Part shown: piece after piece, positions 36,668 to 44,808 of the stretch
Numbering within the stretch: the first letter of the stretch is position 1
Layout of the letters: each line of letters starts with the position of its first letter
Source of the DNA: DATFJT01 sp965230755
GTDB lineage: Bacteria; Bacteroidota; Bacteroidia; Chitinophagales; Saprospiraceae
Length of the DNA stretch: 64,000 nucleotides
Assembly: GCA_965230755.1 (NCBI GenBank)
Contig: CBDDLT010000021.1
Location: forward strand, 151,502 to 215,501
Reading direction: 5' to 3'
The notes under the pieces: model-generated
Seen by the model: only the letters and a program-made list of their open reading frames with translations
Databases searched by the model: none
What the model was told of the DNA's origin: nothing
Program-made: the position numbers and the translations under genes

Positions 36668-37261
36668 ATGAAGAAAATCATATTTGTTACATCCAATGCA
36701 CATAAGTTATCTGAAGCCCGGGCCATTCTAGGCAATTGGTTTGATATTATATCCTCTAAAGAAATGGGCTTTGATCAGGATATTCCCGAAACAGAAAACA
36801 GCTTTCAAGGAAATGCGCAACTCAAAGTTAAAGCTTATCTGAAGCATAATGACTCGAATGATAATATCTTGGTTATGGCCGAAGATTCAGGACTCTGCGT
36901 CAAAGCATTGAACGGAGCTCCTGGGATCTACTCTGCACGGTTTTCAGGGCCGAATGCCACAGATCTTAAAAACAATCAAAAGCTTCTAAAAGAATTGGAC
37001 GAAGGCAAAGACCGATCAGCCCACTTTGAGGCTTGCCTTTGTGTCTTTATGGACGAAAAATACCATTATTTCACTGGAAAAATTCATGGTAAAATAGCCA
37101 AAGCAATGAGTGGAGATGAAGGATTTGGATATGACCCTCTTTTCATTCCTGAGCAACAGCAAAAAACTCTAGCCGAGCTGGGTGAAGAATGGAAAAACAA
37201 TCATTGTCACAGGTACAATGCCTTGACAAACTTTAAGAAATACCTTGAAAGTGAGAATTAA
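36668..37261 (+). CDS. rdgB: Non-canonical purine NTP pyrophosphatase (RdgB/HAM1)
   Basis: This protein (197 aa from the chosen start) is a full HAM1 enzyme. It has FVTSNAHKLSEARAIL at the N-terminus, AEDSGLCVKALNGAPGIYSARF containing the catalytic acidic pair, GFGYDPLFIP with the substrate-binding loop, and NNHCHRYNALTNF at the end. It hydrolyses dITP, ITP and XTP to the monophosphates and keeps damaged purines out of DNA and RNA. An upstream in-frame ATG at 36623 would add 15 residues that do not match the family, so 36668 is preferred. Its stop overlaps the convergent M1 peptidase gene by 4 bp. Confidence 0.93.
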   Translation: MKKIIFVTSNAHKLSEARAILGNWFDIISSKEMGFDQDIPETENSFQGNAQLKVKAYLKHNDSNDNILVMAEDSGLCVKALNGAPGIYSARFSGPNATDLKNNQKLLKELDEGKDRSAHFEACLCVFMDEKYHYFTGKIHGKIAKAMSGDEGFGYDPLFIPEQQQKTLAELGEEWKNNHCHRYNALTNFKKYLESEN

Positions 37262-39102
37262 TCCGCCCCCAAAATCAAAGTATTGTTTTCTAAGTTGATA
37301 TCGGCCATTCTCTCTGAAGCATCAATGCTAACTTTCTTCACATTGGACAATTTCACTCCCTCTATTTCCAAAGAATATTTTGGGTTAGTCCAGGGCCAAT
37401 CTTCTTCTAAGATGAATGTTCTTGAACGCTCATTTTTGAGTTTATCTCCGCGCATTATTCTCAGCGGAATATTATAATGAATCTCCTCACCGCTAGTTAG
37501 AGTAATGCTGAGATCAACAGGCATAGGCATTTCTCCCTCCCTCTTTAAATCGATGATCAATTTATCATTTTCACTATACACCGAATCAATTCCATAGTCT
37601 ATGGTTTTGGTACTATTGATCCAATATTCCTTGTACCAATCCAGCACCAAATTTGACTCCCTCTCCGCAACTCTAATGAATTTGTCAATATCGGGATGTT
37701 TGTATTTCCATTGATCATAATAACTCAACATCGTTCTTTTCAACGCATCTTCTCCTATTATGTAAGAAAGCTGATGCAGAAGAATAGCCCCTTTGGTATA
37801 TGAACCTACTCCATAGGCGCTATTGGTTGAAAAATGATCGGCATGAGTAGACAGTGCTTCTTCTAAGCCAGATAGAACGAAGTTTCGATATCCCTCATAG
37901 TTTCCAGCCATTGGATTTCTATCCGAGTCTGGATCATTGATTTCTTTAGTGATCAGATTAGATGCATAGACAGTGAATCCCTCATCCATATAGGCATATA
38001 GGGCTTCATTAGTGCCAAGTAAGCCCTGATACCAGGAATGCATCAATTCGTGGATTGAAACTCCTAATAGGCTCCCGAAAGGTCTATTTCCTGTAATTAA
38101 AGTAATCATGGGGTATTCCATACCGCCATCACCACCTTGTATGATTGTGTATTGAGGATAAGGATAATCTCCAAAATTCGACTCAATGAAGTTCCAGACA
38201 CTATCTAAAGTAAGCGCCACTTTCTCCCAATTATCCTGATCTTTTACTTTGTCGCTGTATATCATGTGCAACATAGGACCATCCTTAACCTGATGTGAGA
38301 AGTGTTCATAATCCGTATCAGCTGCCCATGCAAAATCGTGGACCTTTTGCGCTTTGAAATGCCACGTAGCTCTTTTACCTTTTGGCTTTTTAGGTTTGGA
38401 CGCGTATCCATAACCGATATCTCCAGGGTTCTGAAGAACTCCTGAAGCTCCAATCACATAATCAGAATCAATAGTGATCTTAACATCGAAGTCACCCCAA
38501 ATTCCATAGAATTCACGGGCAATATAGGGGTTAGGATGCCAACCATCATTATCGTAAGCACATACCTTGGGATACCATTGAGTCATAGAGAAATCAATAC
38601 CCTCCTTATTATTCTTACCGGATCTTCTTATCTGATTCGGTATTTGGGCAAGAAAATCTGTCGTTATTATTGTCGAATTTCCCGGTGCTAGTTCCTTATC
38701 TAGTTCTATTCTTAAAATGGTGCCGTCTACCTCATAATTCAACGCTACACCATCTTGTTGGATAGAATTAAACTTGTAGTCTCCCTGATCTTCCGGTTTT
38801 AATTTAGATATTCTATCTCTTACTCTGGGATCAGGATCAGCTATCGACCTTGAACGAACATCCATCATACTCCCTGGCTTAAATGCGTTAAAGTATAGAT
38901 GTAAGTACATATGATTAATTATATCACTAGAATTATTTTGATAAGTAATAGTCTGTTTCCCGAGATATTGACCCTTACTCTCCAGCATGTCAATCTCCAT
39001 CTTATAATCTATTGATTGTTGCCAATACTCTTGAGCATGTAGATTGATAAAGCCCAAACAAAAAACTATTAGAGCAACTGCAATTTTATTGATATTCTTC
39101 AT
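37258..39102 (-). CDS. M1 family zinc aminopeptidase, exported
   Basis: This protein (614 aa) has a signal peptide (KIAVALIVFCLGFINLHA, cleavage near residue 23). The catalytic domain has MEYPMITLITG, a variant of the exopeptidase motif, and the zinc site SIHELMHSWYQ (HExxH) with the second glutamate 18 residues on in YMDEGFTVYAS. A beta-sandwich N-terminal domain precedes it, and the C-terminal 110 residues are a beta-domain. M1 enzymes remove N-terminal residues from peptides; the periplasmic location suggests nutrient-peptide digestion. It overlaps the upstream CPBP protease gene by 17 bp (39086-39102), so the two are likely co-translated. Confidence 0.88.
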   Translation of the reverse strand: MKNINKIAVALIVFCLGFINLHAQEYWQQSIDYKMEIDMLESKGQYLGKQTITYQNNSSDIINHMYLHLYFNAFKPGSMMDVRSRSIADPDPRVRDRISKLKPEDQGDYKFNSIQQDGVALNYEVDGTILRIELDKELAPGNSTIITTDFLAQIPNQIRRSGKNNKEGIDFSMTQWYPKVCAYDNDGWHPNPYIAREFYGIWGDFDVKITIDSDYVIGASGVLQNPGDIGYGYASKPKKPKGKRATWHFKAQKVHDFAWAADTDYEHFSHQVKDGPMLHMIYSDKVKDQDNWEKVALTLDSVWNFIESNFGDYPYPQYTIIQGGDGGMEYPMITLITGNRPFGSLLGVSIHELMHSWYQGLLGTNEALYAYMDEGFTVYASNLITKEINDPDSDRNPMAGNYEGYRNFVLSGLEEALSTHADHFSTNSAYGVGSYTKGAILLHQLSYIIGEDALKRTMLSYYDQWKYKHPDIDKFIRVAERESNLVLDWYKEYWINSTKTIDYGIDSVYSENDKLIIDLKREGEMPMPVDLSITLTSGEEIHYNIPLRIMRGDKLKNERSRTFILEEDWPWTNPKYSLEIEGVKLSNVKKVSIDASERMADINLENNTLILGAD

Positions 39103-40027
39103 CCAATAACGATTCTATATTATTTGTACCAATAGGGCCCCACAAGGAATCCCATGAAGACCATTTTCTAATTTTTCCTATTATGAACAGTAATATCGAG
39201 TAAGATATTACCGCTTGTATTAACATATTGCTTAAATCCAATTCGACAATACCAAAAAGTGCGTAAGTTTGAACAGCAGCTCCCTTATAACTCACTAAAA
39301 CTGCTGCTACCATATTATTCGCGGTGTGGAAAGCCCATGCCATATAAATATTCCCTTCCATTACTACCAGAACGCATAAAAATATTCCAGTGAGGAAATA
39401 GTAAAGGAAAGGATTTAAATATCCGTATTGTAACACCTCTGGGTTCGCCATATGCATACCTGCGAATAGCAAAGAACTAATGACAATAGCCAATAATCTA
39501 TTATTAAATAATAGTGCTAATCCCTGAAGCAAGTAAGACCGAAAAATAAGTTCCTCGAGCCCTGCCTGAAAAGGAAAAAAGACTAGAGCAACCAGTACTA
39601 GTATCCAGAAATCACCACCAGCGTATTGATAACTATAATTCTCGGGCTCAATGAAAAAACTTATCGTTTCCAGCACAATAAAAACAAGAATAAAAATGCC
39701 AAGAAACTTAAAGAATCTGATCCAATTCAACTCTCTTACGGTATCGAACAAGTTCATCCAGGGTTTTAAATGCAGTTTTTGAAAACCGAACAACAAAAAG
39801 AAAAAACAAACCACAAAAGGTAAAATATTGACTAATAGAAGCACATTCAGATTAATAAAATTAGAATCTGAGTTCAACATATCCATAGGATTCCATTCCG
39901 GATACATCTTCTCAGCGATAGTAAGGGTAATAAAGTTGACCCCTAGAAGTACAGAAAATGTCGCAAAAAACAATAAAACGTATCGCCACCATTCATTTTT
40001 TCCCTCCAATGCTTTTTTTAAAAACAT
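39086..40027 (-). CDS. CPBP-family intramembrane glutamic protease
   Basis: This protein (313 aa from the chosen start) has about eight membrane helices. The CPBP/Abi motif is present: GLEELIFRSYLLQG contains the paired glutamates and arginine (EExxxR). SSLLFAGMHMANPE follows with a histidine, and AWAFHTANNM gives the second His/Asn motif. Members include the CAAX-processing enzyme Rce1 and bacterial proteins that clip membrane substrates or protect from bacteriocins. The ATG at 40027 is preferred over one 29 codons upstream, because the upstream stretch overlaps the divergent gene and gives an unlikely N-terminus. Confidence 0.83.
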   Translation of the reverse strand: MFLKKALEGKNEWWRYVLLFFATFSVLLGVNFITLTIAEKMYPEWNPMDMLNSDSNFINLNVLLLVNILPFVVCFFFLLFGFQKLHLKPWMNLFDTVRELNWIRFFKFLGIFILVFIVLETISFFIEPENYSYQYAGGDFWILVLVALVFFPFQAGLEELIFRSYLLQGLALLFNNRLLAIVISSLLFAGMHMANPEVLQYGYLNPFLYYFLTGIFLCVLVVMEGNIYMAWAFHTANNMVAAVLVSYKGAAVQTYALFGIVELDLSNMLIQAVISYSILLFIIGKIRKWSSWDSLWGPIGTNNIESLLDEEYQ

Positions 40028-40073
40028 ATTGTGTATAAGTTTGTATATATGTAAAAGTAAAAAATCTATTCTT

Positions 40074-40637
40074 ATGGATAAGATGGAAGGAAAAAAACTG
40101 CTCGCAATCGGCATGATGTTTTTAATTGCTCTGTCGACCAGATTAATTCCTCACCCACCAAGTTTTACTGGTGTTTCGGCCTTTCTCATCACTGGCATTT
40201 TCTTGTTCAGAAGAGTTGCTATGATCACAGCATTAACTGTATTGGTTTTTTTCCTTTCTGATCTGATTTTAAATAATATTATTTGGTCCTCTTATTTTGA
40301 CGGATTTGCACTAGTATCGCCTATGTTCAAATTTGCTGCACTTGCTTATATCTTAATAGCTGGAGTTACCGCATTATTTAAAAAAGCTAAACTTCGAAAT
40401 TATTTTATTGCAGTGGTATTTGCGGCGATTGCCTTTTTCCTGATAAGTAATTATGGCGTTTGGTTAATGGGAATAACTTACCCTATGACCAGCGAGGGAC
40501 TAATTGCTTGTTATATGGCAGGGCTTCCCTATATTGGTATTGATATCATTGCAACGATACTGTTTTCGGCGATCTACTATGGTCTTTATGTTCGAATAAC
40601 AGAATCGAAATGGGTATGGCAAATGAGTCGAGATTAG
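40074..40637 (+). CDS. DUF6580-type small membrane protein (putative transport component)
   Basis: This protein (187 aa from the chosen ATG) has five or six membrane helices, beginning GKKLLAIGMMFLIALSTRLIPHPP and with FLITGIFLFRR. This matches the DUF6580/ECF-S-like group of small integral proteins, which are thought to take part in vitamin or metal uptake; no energy-coupling genes are near. Other in-frame start codons up to 39828 lie on the opposite strand's CPBP coding sequence, so 40074 (or the ATG at 40083) is favoured. It is divergent from the CPBP gene across 46 bp and convergent (4-bp overlap) with the rhodanese gene. Confidence 0.72.
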   Translation: MDKMEGKKLLAIGMMFLIALSTRLIPHPPSFTGVSAFLITGIFLFRRVAMITALTVLVFFLSDLILNNIIWSSYFDGFALVSPMFKFAALAYILIAGVTALFKKAKLRNYFIAVVFAAIAFFLISNYGVWLMGITYPMTSEGLIACYMAGLPYIGIDIIATILFSAIYYGLYVRITESKWVWQMSRD

Positions 40638-40951
40638 GTCACATTAATGCTAGGATCTATTTCTTTCTTCCAAGCTAAAATTCCTCCCTTCAAGTTATAG
40701 ACTTCGAGGTCTTCATTGTATCGCAGAGCCAAGTCCTGAGCAACTGCACTTCTTCCACCCGATCTGCATTGCATAATGATTGGCATATTCTCAGGAAGAT
40801 TCGGAAGATGTTGTACCAGAGATGATAGTGGTACTAGTTTTCCTCCTATATTAGAAAGCTCATATTCTGATGGTTCGCGCACATCAATTAATTCGAATGA
40901 ATTGCCTTCATCCATCCATTTTTTTAACTCAACAACAGTAATAATTTTCAC
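40634..40951 (-). CDS. Single-domain rhodanese, cytoplasmic
   Basis: This protein (105 aa) is a bare rhodanese domain like GlpE/PspE. It has ELIDVREPSEYELSNIGG near the N-terminus and the active-site loop MQCRSGGRSA with Cys at about 62. The last part, YNLKGGILAWKKEID, is the usual end. It carries sulfur as a persulfide and may hand it to biosynthetic acceptors. There is no signal peptide. The start lies one base from the stop of the BASS transporter gene, so the two are almost certainly co-transcribed. Confidence 0.88.
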   Translation of the reverse strand: MKIITVVELKKWMDEGNSFELIDVREPSEYELSNIGGKLVPLSSLVQHLPNLPENMPIIMQCRSGGRSAVAQDLALRYNEDLEVYNLKGGILAWKKEIDPSINVT

Positions 40952-40952
40952 C

Positions 40953-41819
40953 CTACTTAACTTTTTTTCTTAGATAATACATAGCAAAGGCAAAGCTCGT
41001 AAAAAAGCTGAACATTGCCATGACCAATGCTGGTTTTGACATATCTTGATTGGCCAAGAGAACAGCACAAATATAAATGGCCAATGTCGTATTCTGAAGA
41101 CCAACTTCAATACCTATGGTAGTGGATTTTCTATTATTTAATCCGAGATTTAGAGCTCCCCATCTACTGCCAAATAGACCCAGTAAATGAAGTAGTAAGA
41201 CCCAGGGTAATAGCATCAATATTTCATCAAAGACTATACCGCTACCACCGGAGGACTCGGAAACGAAAAATTTAGCGCCATAAACCAAACAGAGCAATAC
41301 GAGGTTGATCCACTTAACATAGTACTGAAACTTGGATGCAGCTTGTGGGAAAAAATAACGGAACGTAAATCCAAGGGCAGCCGGCAGCAAAAGCAAGGAA
41401 AATACCTGTACTAGAGTCGAATAAAAGGGCAACTGAAAGTCAGTATGACTTTTCATGAAAAAGTCCAGTCCCAGTCCTGAGAAAAATGGAATGGTGAATA
41501 GGATCAAAAAACTATTAACTGTAGTCAATGAAATAGATAGTGCGAGGTCCCCGTTGGCTAAATGGCATATAAAATTACTGGTTGTTCCACCTGGGCATAA
41601 AGACAAAATGAAAATTCCCACTTTAAATACATCGGATACAGGTGCCAAAAAAGCGATGATAAATGCTAACAATGGGAGCAATAACATTTGAAAACCCAAA
41701 CCAATTAACCAGGCTTTTGGTTTTCTCCGAATATAGTCCAGATCCTTGGGGTCTATCGCACTCCCAACCCCAAACATTATCGAAATAATGACTATTGTAT
41801 TTAAGGTATCTATCCACAT
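40953..41819 (-). CDS. Bile acid:sodium symporter (BASS) family transporter
   Basis: This protein (288 aa) has about nine or ten membrane helices. The family signature lies in ILSLCPGGTTSNFICHLANGDLALSISLT (about 90-118), and a second in NRKSTTIGIEVGLQNTTLAIYI (about 225-250); these form the crossing helices that bind sodium. It probably imports an organic anion with sodium. The BASS family transports bile acids, pyruvate, pantothenate and arsenite among others, so the substrate is open. The gene is followed directly by the rhodanese gene. Confidence 0.85.
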   Translation of the reverse strand: MWIDTLNTIVIISIMFGVGSAIDPKDLDYIRRKPKAWLIGLGFQMLLLPLLAFIIAFLAPVSDVFKVGIFILSLCPGGTTSNFICHLANGDLALSISLTTVNSFLILFTIPFFSGLGLDFFMKSHTDFQLPFYSTLVQVFSLLLLPAALGFTFRYFFPQAASKFQYYVKWINLVLLCLVYGAKFFVSESSGGSGIVFDEILMLLPWVLLLHLLGLFGSRWGALNLGLNNRKSTTIGIEVGLQNTTLAIYICAVLLANQDMSKPALVMAMFSFFTSFAFAMYYLRKKVK

Positions 41820-41855
41820 TCGCTTCCTCGCCGGTGTTGGGTCTTGATCTATTTT

Positions 41856-42203
41856 TTAAAACGGTAAATCGTCCTCTTCAGGAACTTCCGCGTAAGGATC
41901 ACTAAAGCTTTCACCTTGCTGATCAGCTTGAGGATTATTAGTGGGACGATCCACTTTCCATGCCTTCACATTGGTATACCATTTGCCGTTGTATTCTCTA
42001 CTTTCTATATCGATATGCGCCACAACCTCCTCATTTTCCGTTAACTTAAAGTTATCGATATTATCACCCCAAATATCAATACAAACTGACTTCGGAAAAT
42101 TACCTGGAATTTCCATTATAATGCTCTGTTTTTTCCAGGGTCCTCTTGCTCCTTCTCCTGAAGAAATGGGTAGAATTTGTTTTATTACTCCTTTTATTTC
42201 CAT
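41856..42203 (-). CDS. DUF3127 protein (OB-fold-like)
   Basis: This protein (115 aa) starts MEIKGVIKQILPISSGEGARG, the DUF3127 opening, and continues with PGNFPKSVCIDIWGDNI and NGKWYTNVKAWKV. The last 20 residues are acidic and end DPYAEVPEEDDLPF, much like the acidic tip of single-stranded DNA-binding proteins. An OB fold and a DNA- or protein-binding role are therefore likely, but there is no direct evidence I can name. It is encoded just downstream of the methyltransferase gene with a 29-bp gap and has its own stop 36 bp from the BASS start. Confidence 0.83.
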   Translation of the reverse strand: MEIKGVIKQILPISSGEGARGPWKKQSIIMEIPGNFPKSVCIDIWGDNIDNFKLTENEEVVAHIDIESREYNGKWYTNVKAWKVDRPTNNPQADQQGESFSDPYAEVPEEDDLPF

Positions 42204-42232
42204 GTCCTAAGTTTTTGCCGAAGTTAGTATTT

Positions 42233-43438
42233 TTAAGATGCCGTAAGCAAATATTCCAAAGAAAAACCTTCTATACCAAAAGTATTTTTGAGCCTTTCAA
42301 TTTTCCCCTGAATTTTCTCCTTATCCACTTTAGTTTTTTTCTTGCTTGCCACGATGAGGCTATTTTTTCCACTGTGTTCAGATGAGACAAATTCAATAAT
42401 TTTAGTGTCGTAACCATACTTATTCAAGTACATTACTCTAAGGGTGTCAGTAATTATTTCAGCCAGTTTGTCTTCGTGCTTTCCATATTTAAACAGGTCC
42501 TTCAAGCTCTCTTCCGGAACAATTGCTGGCCTTAACTCTTTGTGACAACAGGGAGAGCAAAAGATCAACTCAGTATTGGCCATGATACCTTTATAAATTG
42601 CCTCATCAGTTGCAGTATCACAAGCATGAAGGGCTAATAAGATATCCAAGTCACTAATATCAGAATTAATAATGTCATCCTGTTCGAAGACGATATTACT
42701 CCAATGCATATCGTTCACCAAAGCATTCGTTTTCTTAACCAAGTCCGGTCTTCTCTCAACACCTTTTAGTTCCACTTCCAAATTTCTTTCTTCTTGGAGA
42801 TATTGAAATAGCAACATGCTCAAGTAGGCACTCCCGGATGCCATATCAGCAATTTTCATTGTAGGTTTCGTAGAAAGCACCTGATGCTTATCGATATTTT
42901 GAAGAACGATCTCTATAAATCTTCTTATTTGATTCAGCTTAGATTTTTGTCCAGTACGCGTCGTACCATTTTTATTACTGATTCCCAATCTGAACAATAG
43001 TTCGCTATTCGGTACAACTTTGTTCTTTTTCCGATTGTGCTCCAGTTCTACTTCCACCTTCTCCTTAATCACTTTGTGATTCAACCAAGTCTTGCCTTTT
43101 TTAGAACTCCTAAAGCTAACATGCTCCTCAGTCGTCCAAAAATTACATTCAAAAAACTCTTCAGTGAGGATTTTGGAAAGATCTGATAAGCACTCCTCCC
43201 AGCCCATATTATTAGTAAAGGACTGAGTATCGCTCAGTCGGGTGACCGAAAGAAGATAATTCGAATCTTGTAGAAAAGGGATAATATTTATTTTTCTAAA
43301 ATTGTCAGACTTATTTCTTTTCTTGGATAGTACCAGCTTAACAAAAGTCTGCTTTTTGCAGTTCGTTTCTATAAGATCTAATAGATCCCTAAGGTTTTGG
43401 TCAATAGCCTTTATTGTTTTTCCATCATTTCCATCCAT
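42233..43438 (-). CDS. SAM-dependent methyltransferase of the GSTCD/METTL25-like group
   Basis: This protein (401 aa) has an N-terminal helical region (about 1-170) and a class I methyltransferase domain. The SAM loop is IADMASGSAYLSMLLF. An acidic end to the second strand (LKGVERR) follows, then LLALHACDTATDEA and CSPCCHKEL. The paired ALHACD and CPCCHKEL motifs are characteristic of a small group of rRNA- or protein-directed methyltransferases found from bacteria to animals (GSTCD, METTL25); the substrate is unknown. Its start overlaps the end of the rhodanese lipoprotein gene by 28 bp, indicating coupling. Confidence 0.78.
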   Translation of the reverse strand: MDGNDGKTIKAIDQNLRDLLDLIETNCKKQTFVKLVLSKKRNKSDNFRKINIIPFLQDSNYLLSVTRLSDTQSFTNNMGWEECLSDLSKILTEEFFECNFWTTEEHVSFRSSKKGKTWLNHKVIKEKVEVELEHNRKKNKVVPNSELLFRLGISNKNGTTRTGQKSKLNQIRRFIEIVLQNIDKHQVLSTKPTMKIADMASGSAYLSMLLFQYLQEERNLEVELKGVERRPDLVKKTNALVNDMHWSNIVFEQDDIINSDISDLDILLALHACDTATDEAIYKGIMANTELIFCSPCCHKELRPAIVPEESLKDLFKYGKHEDKLAEIITDTLRVMYLNKYGYDTKIIEFVSSEHSGKNSLIVASKKKTKVDKEKIQGKIERLKNTFGIEGFSLEYLLTAS

Positions 43439-43866
43439 GCAACATATCCACCTCTGACATTATAAACATCTGTGAAACCCATATCCGTCATGACATCAAA
43501 AGCCTTCTTTGATCGAACACCACTATGGCAATAAACATAATAGGTTGCATTTTTGTCCAAACCTTCTATTTTAGATACAAATTCTTTTTCTTTTTTTATA
43601 TCAGCCCATTGCGCTGTTGGGATAAAACCATCGTCGTATTCTTCTTTCGTTCGAACATCAAGGAGAACATAATTACTCTCACGAAAGTCTATTTTGTTTT
43701 TAATTAACTGAACCGATACGTTACGCACGGCTCTTTCAACAGCAGTTGGCTTTTCAGCTTTAGTTTCGACTTTAACTGCTTCTTTCTGATCTGTAGTTCC
43801 GTTTGTACAAGAGAATAAAAACCAACTTAAACACAAAAAGAAAAATAAGGATAATCTATTCATCAT
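43411..43866 (-). CDS. Rhodanese-domain lipoprotein
   Basis: This protein (151 aa from the chosen start) has a lipoprotein signal with the lipobox WFLFSCTNG. A Lys/Glu-rich spacer follows, then a rhodanese domain (about 50-150): YVLLDVRTKEEYDDGFIP and the active loop VYCHSGVRSKKAF with its cysteine, ending NVRGGYVAWMEM. It should carry persulfide sulfur on the periplasmic side or outer membrane. An ATG at 43881 would add five residues; the ATG at 43866 gives a normal signal-peptide start. Only a short gap separates it from the 3' end of the tmRNA on the same strand. Confidence 0.85.
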   Translation of the reverse strand: MMNRLSLFFFLCLSWFLFSCTNGTTDQKEAVKVETKAEKPTAVERAVRNVSVQLIKNKIDFRESNYVLLDVRTKEEYDDGFIPTAQWADIKKEKEFVSKIEGLDKNATYYVYCHSGVRSKKAFDVMTDMGFTDVYNVRGGYVAWMEMMEKQ

Positions 43867-43899
43867 TCGACTAGTAAACATGGATGTTAAAAAATGTAG

Positions 43900-44271
43900 T
43901 GGAGCTGCGGGGATTCGAACCCCGGTCCAGATAAAGGGTTTAAGAGCTTTCTACATGCTTAGTTAAAGTTTAAATTTTCGAAGACTACTTGGATACTTCA
44001 ACCAATCATAAATAGTCCCTTATCTTCTTAATCTTACCAATGTATCGAAGAAAAACACCGGCCAGCCTGAATACGTTGATGTGCGCAATGCTCTATATCA
44101 GACATCAAGCAAAGGGCACAAAAGCTTTCTAATTCCTTGAATTAGGCAGCCAAAGCAAATCTATTATTGCCATTTAAAATAAGGTCGATTATCATTTGTT
44201 AACGCAGTGAACAATCTTGCTGCGACATGCTTACTAAAAAACTAACTCTCCTGTCGATTCCATTCAGCCCC
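43900..44271 (-). ncRNA. ssrA: Transfer-messenger RNA (tmRNA)
   Basis: The RNA is about 372 nt. Its 5' end, GGGGCTGAATGGAATCGACAG, is the near-universal tmRNA start; the 3' end contains the T-arm GGGGTTCGAATCCCC followed by CAGCTCCA. The 5' GGGGCUG pairs with 3' CAGCUCC to give a 7-bp acceptor stem with one G-U pair. CCA is not fully encoded and would be added. The tag reading frame, resuming at GGC, gives GNNRFALAA and then TAA, and a hairpin-rich pseudoknot region follows. With SmpB the molecule rescues stalled ribosomes and adds a degradation tag. The last base is 19 nt from the upstream ATG option (43881) of the rhodanese lipoprotein gene on the same strand. Confidence 0.95.
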
Positions 44272-44347
44272 AAAAATTAGTCGGAAATATAAACCATTTT
44301 TATATACTTTTGGTTTCAAATTAGAAGAATATTAAAATTTAGGAAAG

Positions 44348-44695
44348 GTGGCCATTATTATAACTGACGAATGTATCAATTGTGGAGCTTGCGAGCCGGA
44401 ATGTCCGAACAATGCCATTTACGAAGGAGGCATAGAATGGACTATGGCAGAGGGCACCAAATTATCCTCTCAATATACTTTGGAGACCGGGGAAGTTGTT
44501 GATGTCAATTCTAAACTGAAACCGATAGATGAAGATATTTACTTCATCGTTCCTGATAAGTGTACCGAATGTCAAGGTTTTCATGAAGAACCTCAATGTG
44601 CAGCCGTTTGTCCGGTTGACTGTTGTATTCCGGATCCAGATAGAGAAGAAACAGAAAAAGAACTCTTGGATAGGCAGCAAAGACTACATGGTTAA
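44348..44695 (+). CDS. Ferredoxin, 2[4Fe-4S]
   Basis: This protein (115 aa) is a small electron carrier of the YfhL/alvin type. The first cluster motif is [20 protein letters not shown] at residues about 9-28. The second is spread over [20 protein letters not shown], with an extended loop between the second and third cysteines. A charged helical tail ([15 protein letters not shown]) ends it. The two clusters pass low-potential electrons in the cytoplasm. The start is GTG (MAIIITDE), with AGGA only four bases in front, close for a ribosome site. It is divergent from the tmRNA gene with a 76-bp spacer. Confidence 0.92.
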   Translation: MAIIITDECINCGACEPECPNNAIYEGGIEWTMAEGTKLSSQYTLETGEVVDVNSKLKPIDEDIYFIVPDKCTECQGFHEEPQCAAVCPVDCCIPDPDREETEKELLDRQQRLHG

Positions 44696-44697
44696 AT

Positions 44698-44731
44698 AAA
44701 AAAAGGATGCCAGTAAAACTACTTGACATCC
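44698..44731 (-). terminator. Intrinsic terminator of the porP/OmpA-like operon
   Basis: Read on the minus strand, GGATGTCAAGTA, loop GTTT and TACTGGCATCC form an imperfect hairpin (one bulge, one G-T), followed by a run of at least seven T (44704-44698). It lies about 80 bp downstream of the OmpA-like gene stop and points away from it. Confidence 0.65.
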
Positions 44732-44808
44732 CCCAAAACCATGAAACAAATTTTAAGTGTGTATTTCAAATATACTAAAAAAGAAATAAGTGTTGAATTT
44801 TTTTAACA

